Virus record (IMG/VR): IMGVR_UViG_3300047276_000181
Span: 1 to 64,000 of that record
Origin: a virus
Length of the DNA stretch: 64,000 nt
Direction: 5' to 3' (one strand)
Positions 44,811 to 53,240 of the stretch are shown piece after piece. Under the pieces are notes generated by a model. The model made no database searches. It saw nothing but the letters and a program-made list of their open reading frames with translations, and was not told where the DNA came from. Within the stretch, counting starts at the first letter, position 1. Each line of letters starts with the position of its first letter. Made by a program: the position numbers and the translations under genes.

Positions 44811-45104
44811 TTAGTTAAAGTATGCCTTACCGCTAAATGCAGCGGCAAAAGTTAGTTGTACAGAGTTATTGTCTATGTATTCAACCTCGCCGATTACAAC
44901 AGTATCAGCAGAGTCAACTACTGTTATAGCCGGTTTTTTACCGAGATTGTGTGTTATTGTCCATACAGCCTCTGGGTCGAGCTGGATATGTTCGTAGAAA
45001 GCGTCGCCGCCACCGCCTGTAACACCAGTTACAGTTAGTGATGCTACGGGCTTAGCTACTAAAAGTATAGAGCTCGTTTCGTTATTTATACTTATGTTAC
45101 TCAT
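44811..45104 (-). CDS. small fibre-associated protein, paralogue of the fibre C-terminal domain
   Basis: 97 residues. VWTITHNLGKKPAITVVDSA and the following beta pattern to KAYFN match the C-terminal domain of the adjacent 43320 fibre (YAVTHNLGTRDVVVQVYD). A duplicated domain or a trimming/adaptor subunit is likely. It overlaps the next gene by 4 bases. Confidence 0.65.
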   Translation of the reverse strand: MSNISINNETSSILLVAKPVASLTVTGVTGGGGDAFYEHIQLDPEAVWTITHNLGKKPAITVVDSADTVVIGEVEYIDNNSVQLTFAAAFSGKAYFN

Positions 45105-45460
45105 AACGTAACGTCCTCATTTACTTTAAATATACCGTATAGCCAAGTCTTGACTGAACCTGCGTTAGTGCTCTGAAGGTCATACACGTATATACCTCCA
45201 TCTATTGCAGCCATAGTGTTTGGGGTTGCCTCGACAACTAACAAGCCAGAAGAATTTCCATCGTAGGAAAACTCAGTGTCTTCAATTATGGCCTGTGATG
45301 ACGTATCTGTCTCTCTTACATCCAGCTTCCATTCATAACCTGTAAGGTCCATTGACTCATTGTTTGTGTCCCTGAAAGTTATTTCAAGGCGAAATGAATC
45401 ACCCTTTCGGCAGGTGATGTCTACTCTCTGTGCGGTATCTAGGTTAATCTGGGATGCCAT
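45101..45460 (-). CDS. fibre-associated beta-rich protein
   Basis: 119 residues with a repetitive beta pattern (FRLEITFRDTNNESMDLTGYEWKLDVRE, GIYVYDLQS) like the N-terminal domains of BppU-type or fibre adaptor proteins. The ATG is 4 bases from a TATATTTG box (TATATTTGCACTATG), so the message could be leaderless. It begins the fibre gene group just after the portal gene. Confidence 0.65.
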   Translation of the reverse strand: MASQINLDTAQRVDITCRKGDSFRLEITFRDTNNESMDLTGYEWKLDVRETDTSSQAIIEDTEFSYDGNSSGLLVVEATPNTMAAIDGGIYVYDLQSTNAGSVKTWLYGIFKVNEDVTL

Positions 45461-45464
45461 AGTG

Positions 45465-45472
45465 CAAATATA
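45465..45472 (-). promoter_or_regulatory. late -7 box (TATATTTG) abutting a start codon
   Basis: Minus-strand TATATTTGCACTATG; the ATG at 45460 is 4 bases from the box. No -33 TTG at the expected place. Confidence 0.55.
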
Positions 45473-45477
45473 CCAAC

Positions 45478-47913
45478 TTATTGATTGCCAAGAATTTGCG
45501 TCAGGAGGTCATTCTCCTCGTCGGTAAGCTCGCCTCGCTCTCCCTTTCTCTGAGAGATTAGCTTGGATTGTTCGACCGCCTGCTTCTTCACGCGCTCATC
45601 CTTAGCCTGCTCGCGCTTGCTTTCGATGCCCATACGGAAGTCTCTATCCTCCTGATTCACGACCATACGTGCCTCAGCCTCAGCCTTTGCTAGCTCAATC
45701 TTCAACTGATACTCTCTCTCGAGTAGTTGCATCTTAATCTGAGCCTCGGCCTGTAGTCTCTGCAATTCGAGCTGAGCCTTAACCTCTTCCGTCTGAGCCT
45801 CAGCCTGTGCGCTAGCCTGAGCCGTCTGCTGGTTCATCTGGGCCTGCATCTGACTGTTCTGGGCTGCGATGTCCTGCTTCATCTTGATACGCTTCTTACG
45901 GCGTACTATAAGCAGCTGCTCGGCTTGGTCTACGTCCTTAAGGCGGCGGATTGCCATAGCATCCTCGAGGTCAATCTCTCCTTGAGCGATGGACTGCTGA
46001 ATGTTAGCCTCCAAGTATGCCTTGTCGGTGTCCGACATCTCAGGAACCACACGCACACCGAAGTTGTACATAGGTAGGTCCTTGAACGATGCCAGCACGT
46101 CCATATTGGACTTACCGATAGCGTTCTCGTACACGCGGTAGATTACCGACTGTGGAGGCATAATCTGCACACACTTGACGATGTATTCGACTACCTTCTT
46201 GTAGAGCATCATAGATGCGTGAGTGATATCGTACGTTGCGTTGTTAGAAGCCTCGATGGCCTGCTGACGTACACCTACCAGAGCGTCACCCTTAGGCGTT
46301 GATGCGTCAACGACCTCGTTGATTCCCGTAGCGTCGCGAATCATACGCAGGTAGTGATTGTACGTATTTACGTACGCCTCGATGTTGCGGATGGCGTTAC
46401 CAATCTCACGAATCGGCGGGTTCTGGAATCCTCCCTCGGGGTTCTTAGAGCGGTAGTAGAAGATACCGGTCTGCTCGTAGATGTCCTGAATCTCCAGAGG
46501 CTGAAGCTCTCCACCCTGTCCGAGCTGCACGTTCTCCAATCCCTCGATGTCAATGATGAGTCCGTCAGGCTTAGCCTTTGCGATGGACTGCTGAATCTTC
46601 AGGTGAGTGATTTGCAGTTGGTCTGCGAAGCCTACGATACCACTAACCATCGACTTAGGAATCATCCGACGCATATTCACAGCCACTGCGCTGTACGAAA
46701 GGCGTGTTCTGGTGATGTCGTGGATGTTTCTCGGCTGGTTGTTCTTCATACCGTAGCCGTAAATCTTATTCGTACCTACAATGTAGCTACCTCCGTAGAG
46801 TGTAACGAATGACATACGGATGGGCTTGCGGTCGAATACGGACTCCTTGGGCGGCTGATATACCATACCCTTGTAGTAGAATCCTACGTTACCGAAGCGA
46901 GACTCCTTAGACTCGTAGAACACATCATCAACTGACAGGAACTCGAAGTCCATAACCTCAACGATGTACTCGTCGTAACCGAAGATGGTGCGCTGAAGGT
47001 TTCTATCGTAGTAAGAGTGCGACAGCTTGTTGGGGTCGTTGGCGTACTTGTTCTGCACGTTCGTAGCCATCTGGCGGTACTCCTCCTCAGTGAACTCGTC
47101 ACCAGCAAGGCGGCGTAGCTCAGAGATGGTGATACGCTTGATGTGTCCTGCGTACGTGAGGTCGTTCATCAGCGGGTCCTCGGTGTACGAGTGAATGAAG
47201 TATGCCGGGTCTACGTACTTTGTAACTAGTCCATAGTTGGGGTCATAGTCATTTTTAGTAACGCCCATACCTACACTCACGAGGTCCGTTACGGCACGGC
47301 GGTGTACGGTGTGGTTGTATTCGTTCCACTCAAGCGTGAGGTTCGCGGCAATCTGTGCTGCAATCTCAGCGTTGGTCTTAATGTTAGACTCAAGGAAAAT
47401 CTCGGCCTCCTCTGGGGTGTCGGGAATCTTCTCAATATCAGCGCCGACCTCGAGACCTGCCATTTTAGCCTGCTGGAGCATATCCTTGTTCTCAACGTTG
47501 AACTTAAGTTCTGCCTTCTTGCGCTCCTTCTCTGTGATACTCAGCGGGTCGATTGCCTCAACGTTGGGGTATGGGTTCTTGGATAGAATCTTGTTGACGA
47601 CAATCTTAACGAACTTGGGGATGATGGGTACAGGTGACCAGTCGATGTTGAGCAGTGAACCGTCGCCATTGTTGGGGTCAAGCGAGTTAAGTATCTGCTT
47701 GTAAATCTTAGTGTCCTGAGTTCCGTTCGCGTAGTCACGGTAGCGCTCAAACTCGTCGAGTCGCTTGCGGAATATACTTCCGTGGTCGTCAGTGTGACCC
47801 CACTGCGACTCAATAGCCTTCGCGTACTTCATCCCGTAGGACTTTGAAGCCTTCGCATCAGGTGAAGCTAGAGGGTCAGGGAAGTTGCCCTGCTTGTTGT
47901 ACTTACTATCCAT
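45478..47913 (-). CDS. portal protein
   Basis: 811 residues, large for a portal but similar to those of Cellulophaga podoviruses and crAss-like phages. The N-terminal half holds the wing/clip region (VPIIPKFVKIVVNKILSKNPY, HRRAVTDLVSVGMGVTKNDYD, VDPAYFIHSYTEDP). The last 170 residues are a long Gln/Ala/Glu coiled coil (QMQAQMNQQTAQASAQAEAQ), as in barrel-bearing portals. It forms the dodecameric DNA gate and terminase dock. It lies 54 bases after terminase with a TATATTTG box between. Confidence 0.85.
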   Translation of the reverse strand: MDSKYNKQGNFPDPLASPDAKASKSYGMKYAKAIESQWGHTDDHGSIFRKRLDEFERYRDYANGTQDTKIYKQILNSLDPNNGDGSLLNIDWSPVPIIPKFVKIVVNKILSKNPYPNVEAIDPLSITEKERKKAELKFNVENKDMLQQAKMAGLEVGADIEKIPDTPEEAEIFLESNIKTNAEIAAQIAANLTLEWNEYNHTVHRRAVTDLVSVGMGVTKNDYDPNYGLVTKYVDPAYFIHSYTEDPLMNDLTYAGHIKRITISELRRLAGDEFTEEEYRQMATNVQNKYANDPNKLSHSYYDRNLQRTIFGYDEYIVEVMDFEFLSVDDVFYESKESRFGNVGFYYKGMVYQPPKESVFDRKPIRMSFVTLYGGSYIVGTNKIYGYGMKNNQPRNIHDITRTRLSYSAVAVNMRRMIPKSMVSGIVGFADQLQITHLKIQQSIAKAKPDGLIIDIEGLENVQLGQGGELQPLEIQDIYEQTGIFYYRSKNPEGGFQNPPIREIGNAIRNIEAYVNTYNHYLRMIRDATGINEVVDASTPKGDALVGVRQQAIEASNNATYDITHASMMLYKKVVEYIVKCVQIMPPQSVIYRVYENAIGKSNMDVLASFKDLPMYNFGVRVVPEMSDTDKAYLEANIQQSIAQGEIDLEDAMAIRRLKDVDQAEQLLIVRRKKRIKMKQDIAAQNSQMQAQMNQQTAQASAQAEAQTEEVKAQLELQRLQAEAQIKMQLLEREYQLKIELAKAEAEARMVVNQEDRDFRMGIESKREQAKDERVKKQAVEQSKLISQRKGERGELTDEENDLLTQILGNQ

Positions 47914-47940
47914 ACCTATTCTTTATCCCCAGTTTATGTG

Positions 47941-47948
47941 CAAATATA
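47941..47948 (-). promoter_or_regulatory. late -7 box (TATATTTG) before the portal gene
   Basis: Minus-strand TATATTTGCACATAAA, 27 bases before the portal start. No TTG 19-21 bases upstream. Confidence 0.6.
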
Positions 47949-47967
47949 CCCAATAATACATTGTGGG

Positions 47968-50094
47968 TTAGCGAGTTATCTCCTTGAACCTCCTGAGGAA
48001 CACTTTATTGGACATATCAGCCTTCTTAGCCTCCTGTTTTACACGCTGTGCGGCGAGCAGTGCGAGACCTGAACTGATGGTCAAGTCAAACTTCGTTCTG
48101 TCGTCTATCCTATATCCAATCCAATCCTCCAGAGTTCTATCGAAGTACATCCTACCGTAATTACCGGTCTCAGCGTGCATACCAACGTGTTCGTGCACGT
48201 ATGCCTCGATGGCCTGTGCGTGCGCCTGTATCACATCCTGAGAGTTTGAAGGTATACCCTTGGTCTTAACGTTGGAGCTAGAGCCCGGAGGTCTTAGGTG
48301 CTCGGGTCTGTCCATAATGTACCCATCGTAGCCCCTAGACTCAAAGTAACGCACTATCCCGTACTTGTTGTTCTCTATGAGCAGCGGATATCCGTAGAAC
48401 ACGGCGGCCATCAGCACGTCCTCGTAGAATATCCTAGCGAGCGGTGGACGGTTGGCGTACTCAGCCACGAACATATTGCTCGGATAGCTCATATTGAACT
48501 TGTTGTAAAGGTGGCACGCACCCTTAGAGCCCCTACCGTCCATCGTATTATCAAGGTCATAGGAGTCGACACCGCCTGTACCAAGGAAGTCATTGGCTGG
48601 GTATACCTTACCGAATTCTTGCTTTCGTTTATTTCGAATATCATCGGGCGGCAGCCACGATACTAACCAGCGTCCGTTAGCGTCAGGCACCCAAAGCACC
48701 TCGCTGTCTTGTTTGCCGTCCTTCCACACAAAGTTTCCCTTGATGATTGGGCTCGGATACATCTCTCTGTTGTGCTGCAACTGCTCGTATATCTTACCGA
48801 CGTTGAAGTGCGATGACTTCGTTGAGTCGCGGAACGCTTCCTCCTCACTCCAAGGGAACTGACGTATCACCTCGTTTAGTTCGTACGGGTCGTGCATCAG
48901 TGCCTTGCGCTCGTTCGATAGATAAGTCTTCGCTCCGATGCTGATGATGTCACCATCCATAGTTAGCGTAGGCTCCTCAGGGTCATCCATTATGGGTAGT
49001 CCGTAGATATCAAAGAATCCTTCCAGGGCCTCGTATGCTGGTATAAATATCTTGTACAGTCCAGACTTCGTCCGTCCGTTCTCGTTACGCTTGGTGGGGT
49101 CTGAGTCGTAATACAATTTCTTGTAATTTGCGCCCCCCTTATCGAGCGGGTTAACAGTTGACCCGACCATAGCCTTACCTACAATCTTCTTACCTACCAG
49201 TAGACACGTTCTGTGGATACGCCACACCTCGTTAATGTCAAGCGGATTCTCCCACTTACCGGCCTCGTCGAGGTACAGATAGTGAAGCTTCTCACCGTCA
49301 TAGGCGTTGGCGACTGAGTTCTTCCAGTTGACCACCGTATCTAAAGCCTCCGTCTGTCCGCTAACTTTGTTAGTCTTTGTGATTCTCTTTGCAGGCTCAC
49401 GGAACGCCAGCTCGACACGTGGGTTTGTGGTACCATCCTGTATCGGCTTGAAGAAGAACGGATAGCTACGGAACATCGGTAGGAGCTTCTTCATAAAGAT
49501 GTTCTCCTGTGCGTCCTTACCGGTCTTGGACATAATGCCCAGTACCTTGTTAGACACCTGAGTGCCCTCGTCGGCCAGTGCCGCACCACAGATATTTGTG
49601 TATCCAGAGCGTCGACACTTGGTATATATCTGTCCTACGCAGCGTGGGTCCTGCTTGCAGGCCTCGAAGTGGATGTATAGCTTACGCTGGAAGTCTAGAT
49701 AGCTCGCATATCCGATATCCATCTGGCTCCATTGCAGTAGCATATAGTGGTGGCCGGTGATGTATGTTGGCACACCGTTATTGTAGAACCATATACCATC
49801 GCGTCTGCGGGAGAACTCCTGCTCGATGTACTGTGAATACTTAGCGCGGAACTCTTTCGGTTGCTCCAGCCACTCATCCATAGAGCGCACACGCAGGAGG
49901 TCTTGAGGCACTGGTAATCTCTTCCAGAACTGCTCAGCTTTCGGCTTGTCGTGGAATAGTATATCCTTCTTAGCTGGGACCTTAGGTAACTGAATGAAGA
50001 CATCGGATAGCTCAATGACCTCGCCTTCCGTCCCGTTTGGGCAGATGTTTACAACGAAGTCCTTGTATCCGTCTATCTTCTTCAGTCCAGCCAT
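47968..50094 (-). CDS. terL: terminase large subunit
   Basis: 708 residues. A degenerate Walker A region (KCRRSGYTNI) lies near residue 160; the Walker B with catalytic acids (LHYLYLDEAGKW) is near 273. The C-terminal nuclease begins at GGVDSYDLD (about 508) with further acidic residues downstream. It cuts and pumps concatemeric DNA into proheads through the portal. The replaced Walker A lysine pattern (RRSGYT) is like the terminases of crAss-like phages. The gene overlaps the small upstream gene by one base. Confidence 0.85.
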   Translation of the reverse strand: MAGLKKIDGYKDFVVNICPNGTEGEVIELSDVFIQLPKVPAKKDILFHDKPKAEQFWKRLPVPQDLLRVRSMDEWLEQPKEFRAKYSQYIEQEFSRRRDGIWFYNNGVPTYITGHHYMLLQWSQMDIGYASYLDFQRKLYIHFEACKQDPRCVGQIYTKCRRSGYTNICGAALADEGTQVSNKVLGIMSKTGKDAQENIFMKKLLPMFRSYPFFFKPIQDGTTNPRVELAFREPAKRITKTNKVSGQTEALDTVVNWKNSVANAYDGEKLHYLYLDEAGKWENPLDINEVWRIHRTCLLVGKKIVGKAMVGSTVNPLDKGGANYKKLYYDSDPTKRNENGRTKSGLYKIFIPAYEALEGFFDIYGLPIMDDPEEPTLTMDGDIISIGAKTYLSNERKALMHDPYELNEVIRQFPWSEEEAFRDSTKSSHFNVGKIYEQLQHNREMYPSPIIKGNFVWKDGKQDSEVLWVPDANGRWLVSWLPPDDIRNKRKQEFGKVYPANDFLGTGGVDSYDLDNTMDGRGSKGACHLYNKFNMSYPSNMFVAEYANRPPLARIFYEDVLMAAVFYGYPLLIENNKYGIVRYFESRGYDGYIMDRPEHLRPPGSSSNVKTKGIPSNSQDVIQAHAQAIEAYVHEHVGMHAETGNYGRMYFDRTLEDWIGYRIDDRTKFDLTISSGLALLAAQRVKQEAKKADMSNKVFLRRFKEITR

Positions 50095-50390
50095 TATCGT
50101 CTAAATTTCTCAGCGAAACCACCGGAGAAGTCCGACTGCTCGCCCATACTACCGCTCTCGGACAGATTCTTAATCATATCCTCCAGACGTTGTCTTTCTT
50201 GCAACAGTTCACGCGCATCCACGGCCGTCTGTTTGATGGACTGTAGCTCCGCCTTGCGTGCCGAACCGTTGATTTCGGGGTCGACGGGCTTCTTAATCTC
50301 CTCAATCATATTGTTGATGGCTACCTCCATAGAGTCCATCAGTCGCTGTGCAGCGTCAATCGTGGTAAATTCAGACTTCCTCCTTGACAT
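50094..50390 (-). CDS. small helical protein, candidate terminase small subunit
   Basis: 98 residues, helical and coiled-coil-like (AAQRLMDSMEVAINNMIEEIKK, LLQERQRLEDMIKNL) with a basic start and a disordered end. It is adjacent to and overlaps terL by one base, where the small subunit usually lies, but no helix-turn-helix DNA-binding motif is visible. The identity is an inference from position. Confidence 0.45.
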   Translation of the reverse strand: MSRRKSEFTTIDAAQRLMDSMEVAINNMIEEIKKPVDPEINGSARKAELQSIKQTAVDARELLQERQRLEDMIKNLSESGSMGEQSDFSGGFAEKFRR

Positions 50391-50946
50391 ACAATAGGTC
50401 GTTAGGTGTCATTCTCCATAGTTTCTCACCGTTCACTTCCATCGTATAGTCAGATTCCTTGCTGAAGCCCACCCTATCACCGGCCTTGACTCCCATCTCG
50501 GTAAGCTCGGGGGTATCGAAGCGGACGACGCCCTCCATCTTTACCTCCTTCTTGGTTGAGATAATCAGTCCAGACTCCGACTTAGGCTCCTCGCCGTACT
50601 CTGGGATGAGGAACACCCATCCGGGTAGCACCTTAACCTCTCCGTCGGTACCCTTGTAGGCGTACGCCTGTGAGCCGTAGCCTCCCTCAGGGTCGAACTT
50701 GACGCGGTATAGCTCCTTGTCTATCTCAGCACGCTTGTCGAGCACCACGTGGTGGTGGAAGTATAGCGTATCGCCCTCGTTAGCCCCGGTAGGGAACTTA
50801 ACTGGTGTAGCAACAATCTCCGCCTCGCTGATTCGGTTGGCGAACTCGTCGAATCTTGAGTCAAGGAATATCTCCGTGTCACCGAACTTAATGGTGTCCT
50901 TGAACTTCTTGGGCATCCTTACGATGAACTCGTGCAGAACTCTCAT
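50371..50946 (-). CDS. GroES-like co-chaperonin (two tandem halves)
   Basis: 191 residues. Both halves show the GroES barrel: the first has TPVKFPTGANEGDTLYFHHHVV, the second LTEMGVKAGDRVGFSKESDY, each ending in a 'GExL' strand (KELYRVK; GEKLWRMTPNDLLYVKE). The mobile loop region seems modified. Phages such as T4 and RB49 carry their own GroES-like proteins to fold large capsid proteins with host GroEL. The duplication within one chain is unusual relative to Cpn10. Confidence 0.65.
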   Translation of the reverse strand: MRVLHEFIVRMPKKFKDTIKFGDTEIFLDSRFDEFANRISEAEIVATPVKFPTGANEGDTLYFHHHVVLDKRAEIDKELYRVKFDPEGGYGSQAYAYKGTDGEVKVLPGWVFLIPEYGEEPKSESGLIISTKKEVKMEGVVRFDTPELTEMGVKAGDRVGFSKESDYTMEVNGEKLWRMTPNDLLYVKEEV

Positions 50947-51176
50947 TAGAACTTACAGTCGTTTTCAATTACTACGGGCATACCCACCACTTCCTTCCAG
51001 GCGGACGTTCCCTCCTGGTTCTGGATGTAGATGGTATAGTCCTTACGGCCGTACTTCATAAATGTACGCTCGTCCAGCTCGATTGCCACGATGACTCCGT
51101 CATTGCCGGCGGGGTTGCCTACGACATACGCCAAGGCATCCTTCGGGTTTTGCCCGATGATAATCTTTCTAATCAT
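50946..51176 (-). CDS. small hypothetical beta-rich protein
   Basis: 76 residues with a simple beta-sheet pattern (KIIIGQNPKDALAYVVG, DGVIVAIELDERTF, YTIYIQNQ). It overlaps the GroES-like gene by one base, so the two are co-translated. No family is recognised. Confidence 0.6.
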   Translation of the reverse strand: MIRKIIIGQNPKDALAYVVGNPAGNDGVIVAIELDERTFMKYGRKDYTIYIQNQEGTSAWKEVVGMPVVIENDCKF

Positions 51177-51180
51177 TGTT

Positions 51181-51504
51181 TTACTCTTTGTCGGGGTCTC
51201 CTCCGGCTCTGCGAATCCAGTAATCCACCTTGCTGGTGTCGTTACGCTCCTGATGCTGATATCCAGAGATGATTAGCCCTACGACTTCATCTAACTCCTC
51301 CTCGTCAGCTACATTGACGGAGAAGGCGATATCCATCGTGGGGTCATCGTCCTCATCAAGTTGGTCGTAATCAACGCTACCTATGGCGGCTACTACAAAT
51401 CCAGTCTCCTCGAGGCCATATTTGATAATCAAGGTGTTCATCTCGTACACGAGGTCGGAGAACTCCTTGTACATCTCCTCTTGGTTTTCCTTAGATAGAC
51501 CCAT
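51181..51504 (-). CDS. hypothetical protein, first gene of a late sub-operon
   Basis: 107 residues from ATG 51504, acidic with an alpha/beta pattern (GFVVAAIGSVDYDQLDEDDDP). It starts opposite the winged-helix gene across a 51-base divergent region that holds three 12-bp repeats, so the two may be regulated together. Function unknown. Confidence 0.6.
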   Translation of the reverse strand: MGLSKENQEEMYKEFSDLVYEMNTLIIKYGLEETGFVVAAIGSVDYDQLDEDDDPTMDIAFSVNVADEEELDEVVGLIISGYQHQERNDTSKVDYWIRRAGGDPDKE

Positions 51505-51507
51505 TGT

Positions 51508-51543
51508 TATGAATTTTTGTATGAAATTTGTTACGAATTTACG
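51508..51543. promoter_or_regulatory. three 12-bp direct repeats in a divergent intergenic region (operator-like)
   Basis: TATGAATTTTTG, TATGAAATTTGT and TACGAATTTACG follow each other without a gap, between the divergent starts at 51504 and 51556. A 12-base period near one helical turn and the consensus TAYGAAWTT suit a side-by-side operator. The adjacent winged-helix protein is the obvious candidate to bind it. Confidence 0.55.
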
Positions 51544-51555
51544 AAACAATATAAT

Positions 51556-51996
51556 ATGAGACCTGGAGCCAATACGCGTAGGATGCGTGAGTACGCAATC
51601 TTACCCGCCAAGAACATACTCCGCAACTATCTGAAGTACCTAAGACACGTGCAGGTGGACATATGTACGCAGTATGAGCTCACACCGTCTCAGTTTCAGT
51701 TCCTACTGTTCATCTACGACCTGGAGTTCTTCACTCTGGTGTACGCACGCACGCACTTCGCCCCGATATCGGACAATAAGATGCGACTAATCTACACGAA
51801 GCCCCTGATGAATAAGGGACTGATTGACGTATACATCAGCAGACAGTCCGTCACTGAGGAGGATAAGCAGTTGTTTATGCTCGATAAGGGTATAGGTTAC
51901 GGTGCGAGGCTTGCGCTATCCCAGAAGGGTAGGCTGCTCGTGCAGAAGATTTACCGTAAGCTCGAGGGTAAGGAGGCTATCAATGCTCCCGAATAA
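51556..51996 (+). CDS. winged helix-turn-helix (MarR-like) regulator
   Basis: 146 residues from ATG 51556. LTPSQFQFLLFIYDLEFFTL, then a recognition-helix region, RLIYTKPLMNKGLIDVYI and a wing, then ARLALSQKGRLLVQKIYRKLEG, follow the MarR/winged-helix pattern with flanking dimer helices. It is the only plus-strand gene in this part of the late region, transcribed away from the 51504 gene across three direct repeats. It could control the early/late switch by binding those repeats. It overlaps the converging small gene by 17 bases at its end. Confidence 0.7.
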   Translation: MRPGANTRRMREYAILPAKNILRNYLKYLRHVQVDICTQYELTPSQFQFLLFIYDLEFFTLVYARTHFAPISDNKMRLIYTKPLMNKGLIDVYISRQSVTEEDKQLFMLDKGIGYGARLALSQKGRLLVQKIYRKLEGKEAINAPE

Positions 51997-52159
51997 CCTT
52001 GAACGGCATCTCCATCGCTGCGTTGGTGTGCGGTACGAACTCACCGGTGTGCGCCATCAGGTAGTAACGTCCACCTTTGCTCATCCAGTGGTATCCCTTC
52101 GGTGCCCTTACCATCACCTCGTTGGGTCTCTTTAGGTCAGTCCTTCTCTTAGCCTTCAT
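51980..52159 (-). CDS. small basic hypothetical protein (59 aa)
   Basis: ATG 52159 to TGA 51980, product basic with several aromatic residues (KGYHWMSKGGRYYLMAHTG). Its end runs 17 bases into the converging winged-helix gene. It begins inside the next gene upstream, in the overlapping style of this region. No function is recognised. Confidence 0.5.
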   Translation of the reverse strand: MKAKRRTDLKRPNEVMVRAPKGYHWMSKGGRYYLMAHTGEFVPHTNAAMEMPFKVIREH

Positions 52160-52271
52160 TGGATAGACGATTTACTATCTCAAGGTTAGATACACCAGTC
52201 AACGCACGCTTTGCACTGACTCTCTTCACTCCACGAGTGTTCGCCACTCTCTTCTTCGCTGACTTAGCCAT
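52149..52271 (-). CDS. tiny basic protein (40 aa)
   Basis: ATG 52271 to TAA 52149, MAKSAKKRVANTRGVKRVSA and onwards: Lys/Arg rich at the start, then more hydrophobic. It overlaps both neighbours by a few bases. Tiny basic proteins of this type recur among late genes of Bacteroidota phages; nucleic-acid binding is a guess. Confidence 0.5.
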   Translation of the reverse strand: MAKSAKKRVANTRGVKRVSAKRALTGVSNLEIVNRLSNEG

Positions 52272-52443
52272 TCCAGTTGATGTAGTGGGTGATAATCTTG
52301 ATATCTCTCGACTTCAGGAACTTTCCCTGTGGGATTTCCTTCCCGTTGAAGTAATCGTTGTAGTGCTCACGTACCACGGCGTTCCACTCCTGCTCGTATG
52401 GGTTGTAGTGGAATACCCAGTCGTTAAATGCTTCGTTCTTCAT
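52264..52443 (-). CDS. small hypothetical protein (59 aa)
   Basis: ATG 52443 to TAA 52264, rich in Trp, Tyr, Asn and His (NEAFNDWVFHYNPYEQEWN). It is coupled to neighbours by overlaps of 4 and 8 bases. No recognisable domain. Confidence 0.5.
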   Translation of the reverse strand: MKNEAFNDWVFHYNPYEQEWNAVVREHYNDYFNGKEIPQGKFLKSRDIKIITHYINWNG

Positions 52444-52670
52444 TTCTTGCTTCTATTGCGACGTGCCATAATCATACGTGCCTCGTCGTGGTCGTAATCC
52501 TTACCGTCTCCGTTACCGTACGTGCCGGCGTCTCTATTCTTCTTATTTAGGAACGCACGGTACTTCCTCCGCTCCTCTGTGGAGTGGTATTCCGTATCGT
52601 ACGCCTTCTTCTTCTCCCGAGCCTTCGGGTTGTTGGCGTAGAACTCTGCTGAACGGCTACGAGCTTTCAT
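52440..52670 (-). CDS. small Lys/Arg-rich late protein
   Basis: 76 residues, opening MKARSRSAEFYANNPKAREKK, then a charged helical run and an Arg-rich end. I recognise the opening as a widespread family in tailed phages whose role is unknown. It overlaps the next gene by one base. Confidence 0.65.
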   Translation of the reverse strand: MKARSRSAEFYANNPKAREKKKAYDTEYHSTEERRKYRAFLNKKNRDAGTYGNGDGKDYDHDEARMIMARRNRSKK

Positions 52671-53125
52671 TATCCGAGGAATTCAATCTTGTACTTGGTG
52701 GAGGCTATGAGTTGAATGATTGTATCAATCTGATTCTGCAGGTAGCTATCGTCGATAGCTTCACGTGCCGACTCAAGCTCCTCGTGCAATCCCATAAAGT
52801 ATTTAATCAGTTGAGCTTTGCTAGAGTAGCTATCAACTGCTGGGATAGAGTATGCGGGTATAACACCGTAGCATCCCTGGAATGATTCGACCAGTCCATC
52901 CACCAGCTCCTCGATTTCTTCATAGTACGTACCGAGGGCCATATGCTCAGAGAATGACTTGGTCTGCAGGTGGAAGATGTGAGTCTGTATCTGACTACCG
53001 AAGAGCATAGATGCAATCTTAGACATAGCATCGGTCTCCATACCCTTCTCCATCTTCTCCATCTTAGGAGTCTCCTTGCTCATACGGGCCTTAATTGCGG
53101 CCTTAAGGATTCTTTCGTTTTTCAC
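52670..53125 (-). CDS. DUF5856-like four-helix protein
   Basis: 151 residues. The stretch QIQTHIFHLQTKSFSEHMALGTYYEEIEELVDGLVESFQG and the closing QNQIDTIIQLIASTKYKIEFLG match a family annotated DUF5856. Its helices with His/Glu spacing recall ferritin/Dps-like bundles, but the metal ligands are not complete enough to claim iron binding. It is conserved among Bacteroidota phages in late gene clusters. It overlaps its neighbours on both sides. Confidence 0.65.
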   Translation of the reverse strand: MKNERILKAAIKARMSKETPKMEKMEKGMETDAMSKIASMLFGSQIQTHIFHLQTKSFSEHMALGTYYEEIEELVDGLVESFQGCYGVIPAYSIPAVDSYSSKAQLIKYFMGLHEELESAREAIDDSYLQNQIDTIIQLIASTKYKIEFLG

Positions 53126-53240
53126 GTTTCTTTTTGTTTATGACTTTTGACATATCAAATTTAACCAACTTCGGCCTGTTGTCAGGACGTGGTTCAGGCT
53201 TAGCGCCTGTGTTATCAGTTGGTCTCTTGACTGCTATCAC
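53103..53240 (-). CDS. small basic protein with GTG start (45 aa)
   Basis: GTG 53240 overlaps the previous stop as GTGA; the frame ends at TAA 53103. The product ends in a Lys/Arg-dense tail (KVINKKKREKRKNP). It overlaps the DUF5856 gene by 23 bases. Accepted on coupling and on filling the gap; function unknown. Confidence 0.5.
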   Translation of the reverse strand: MIAVKRPTDNTGAKPEPRPDNRPKLVKFDMSKVINKKKREKRKNP

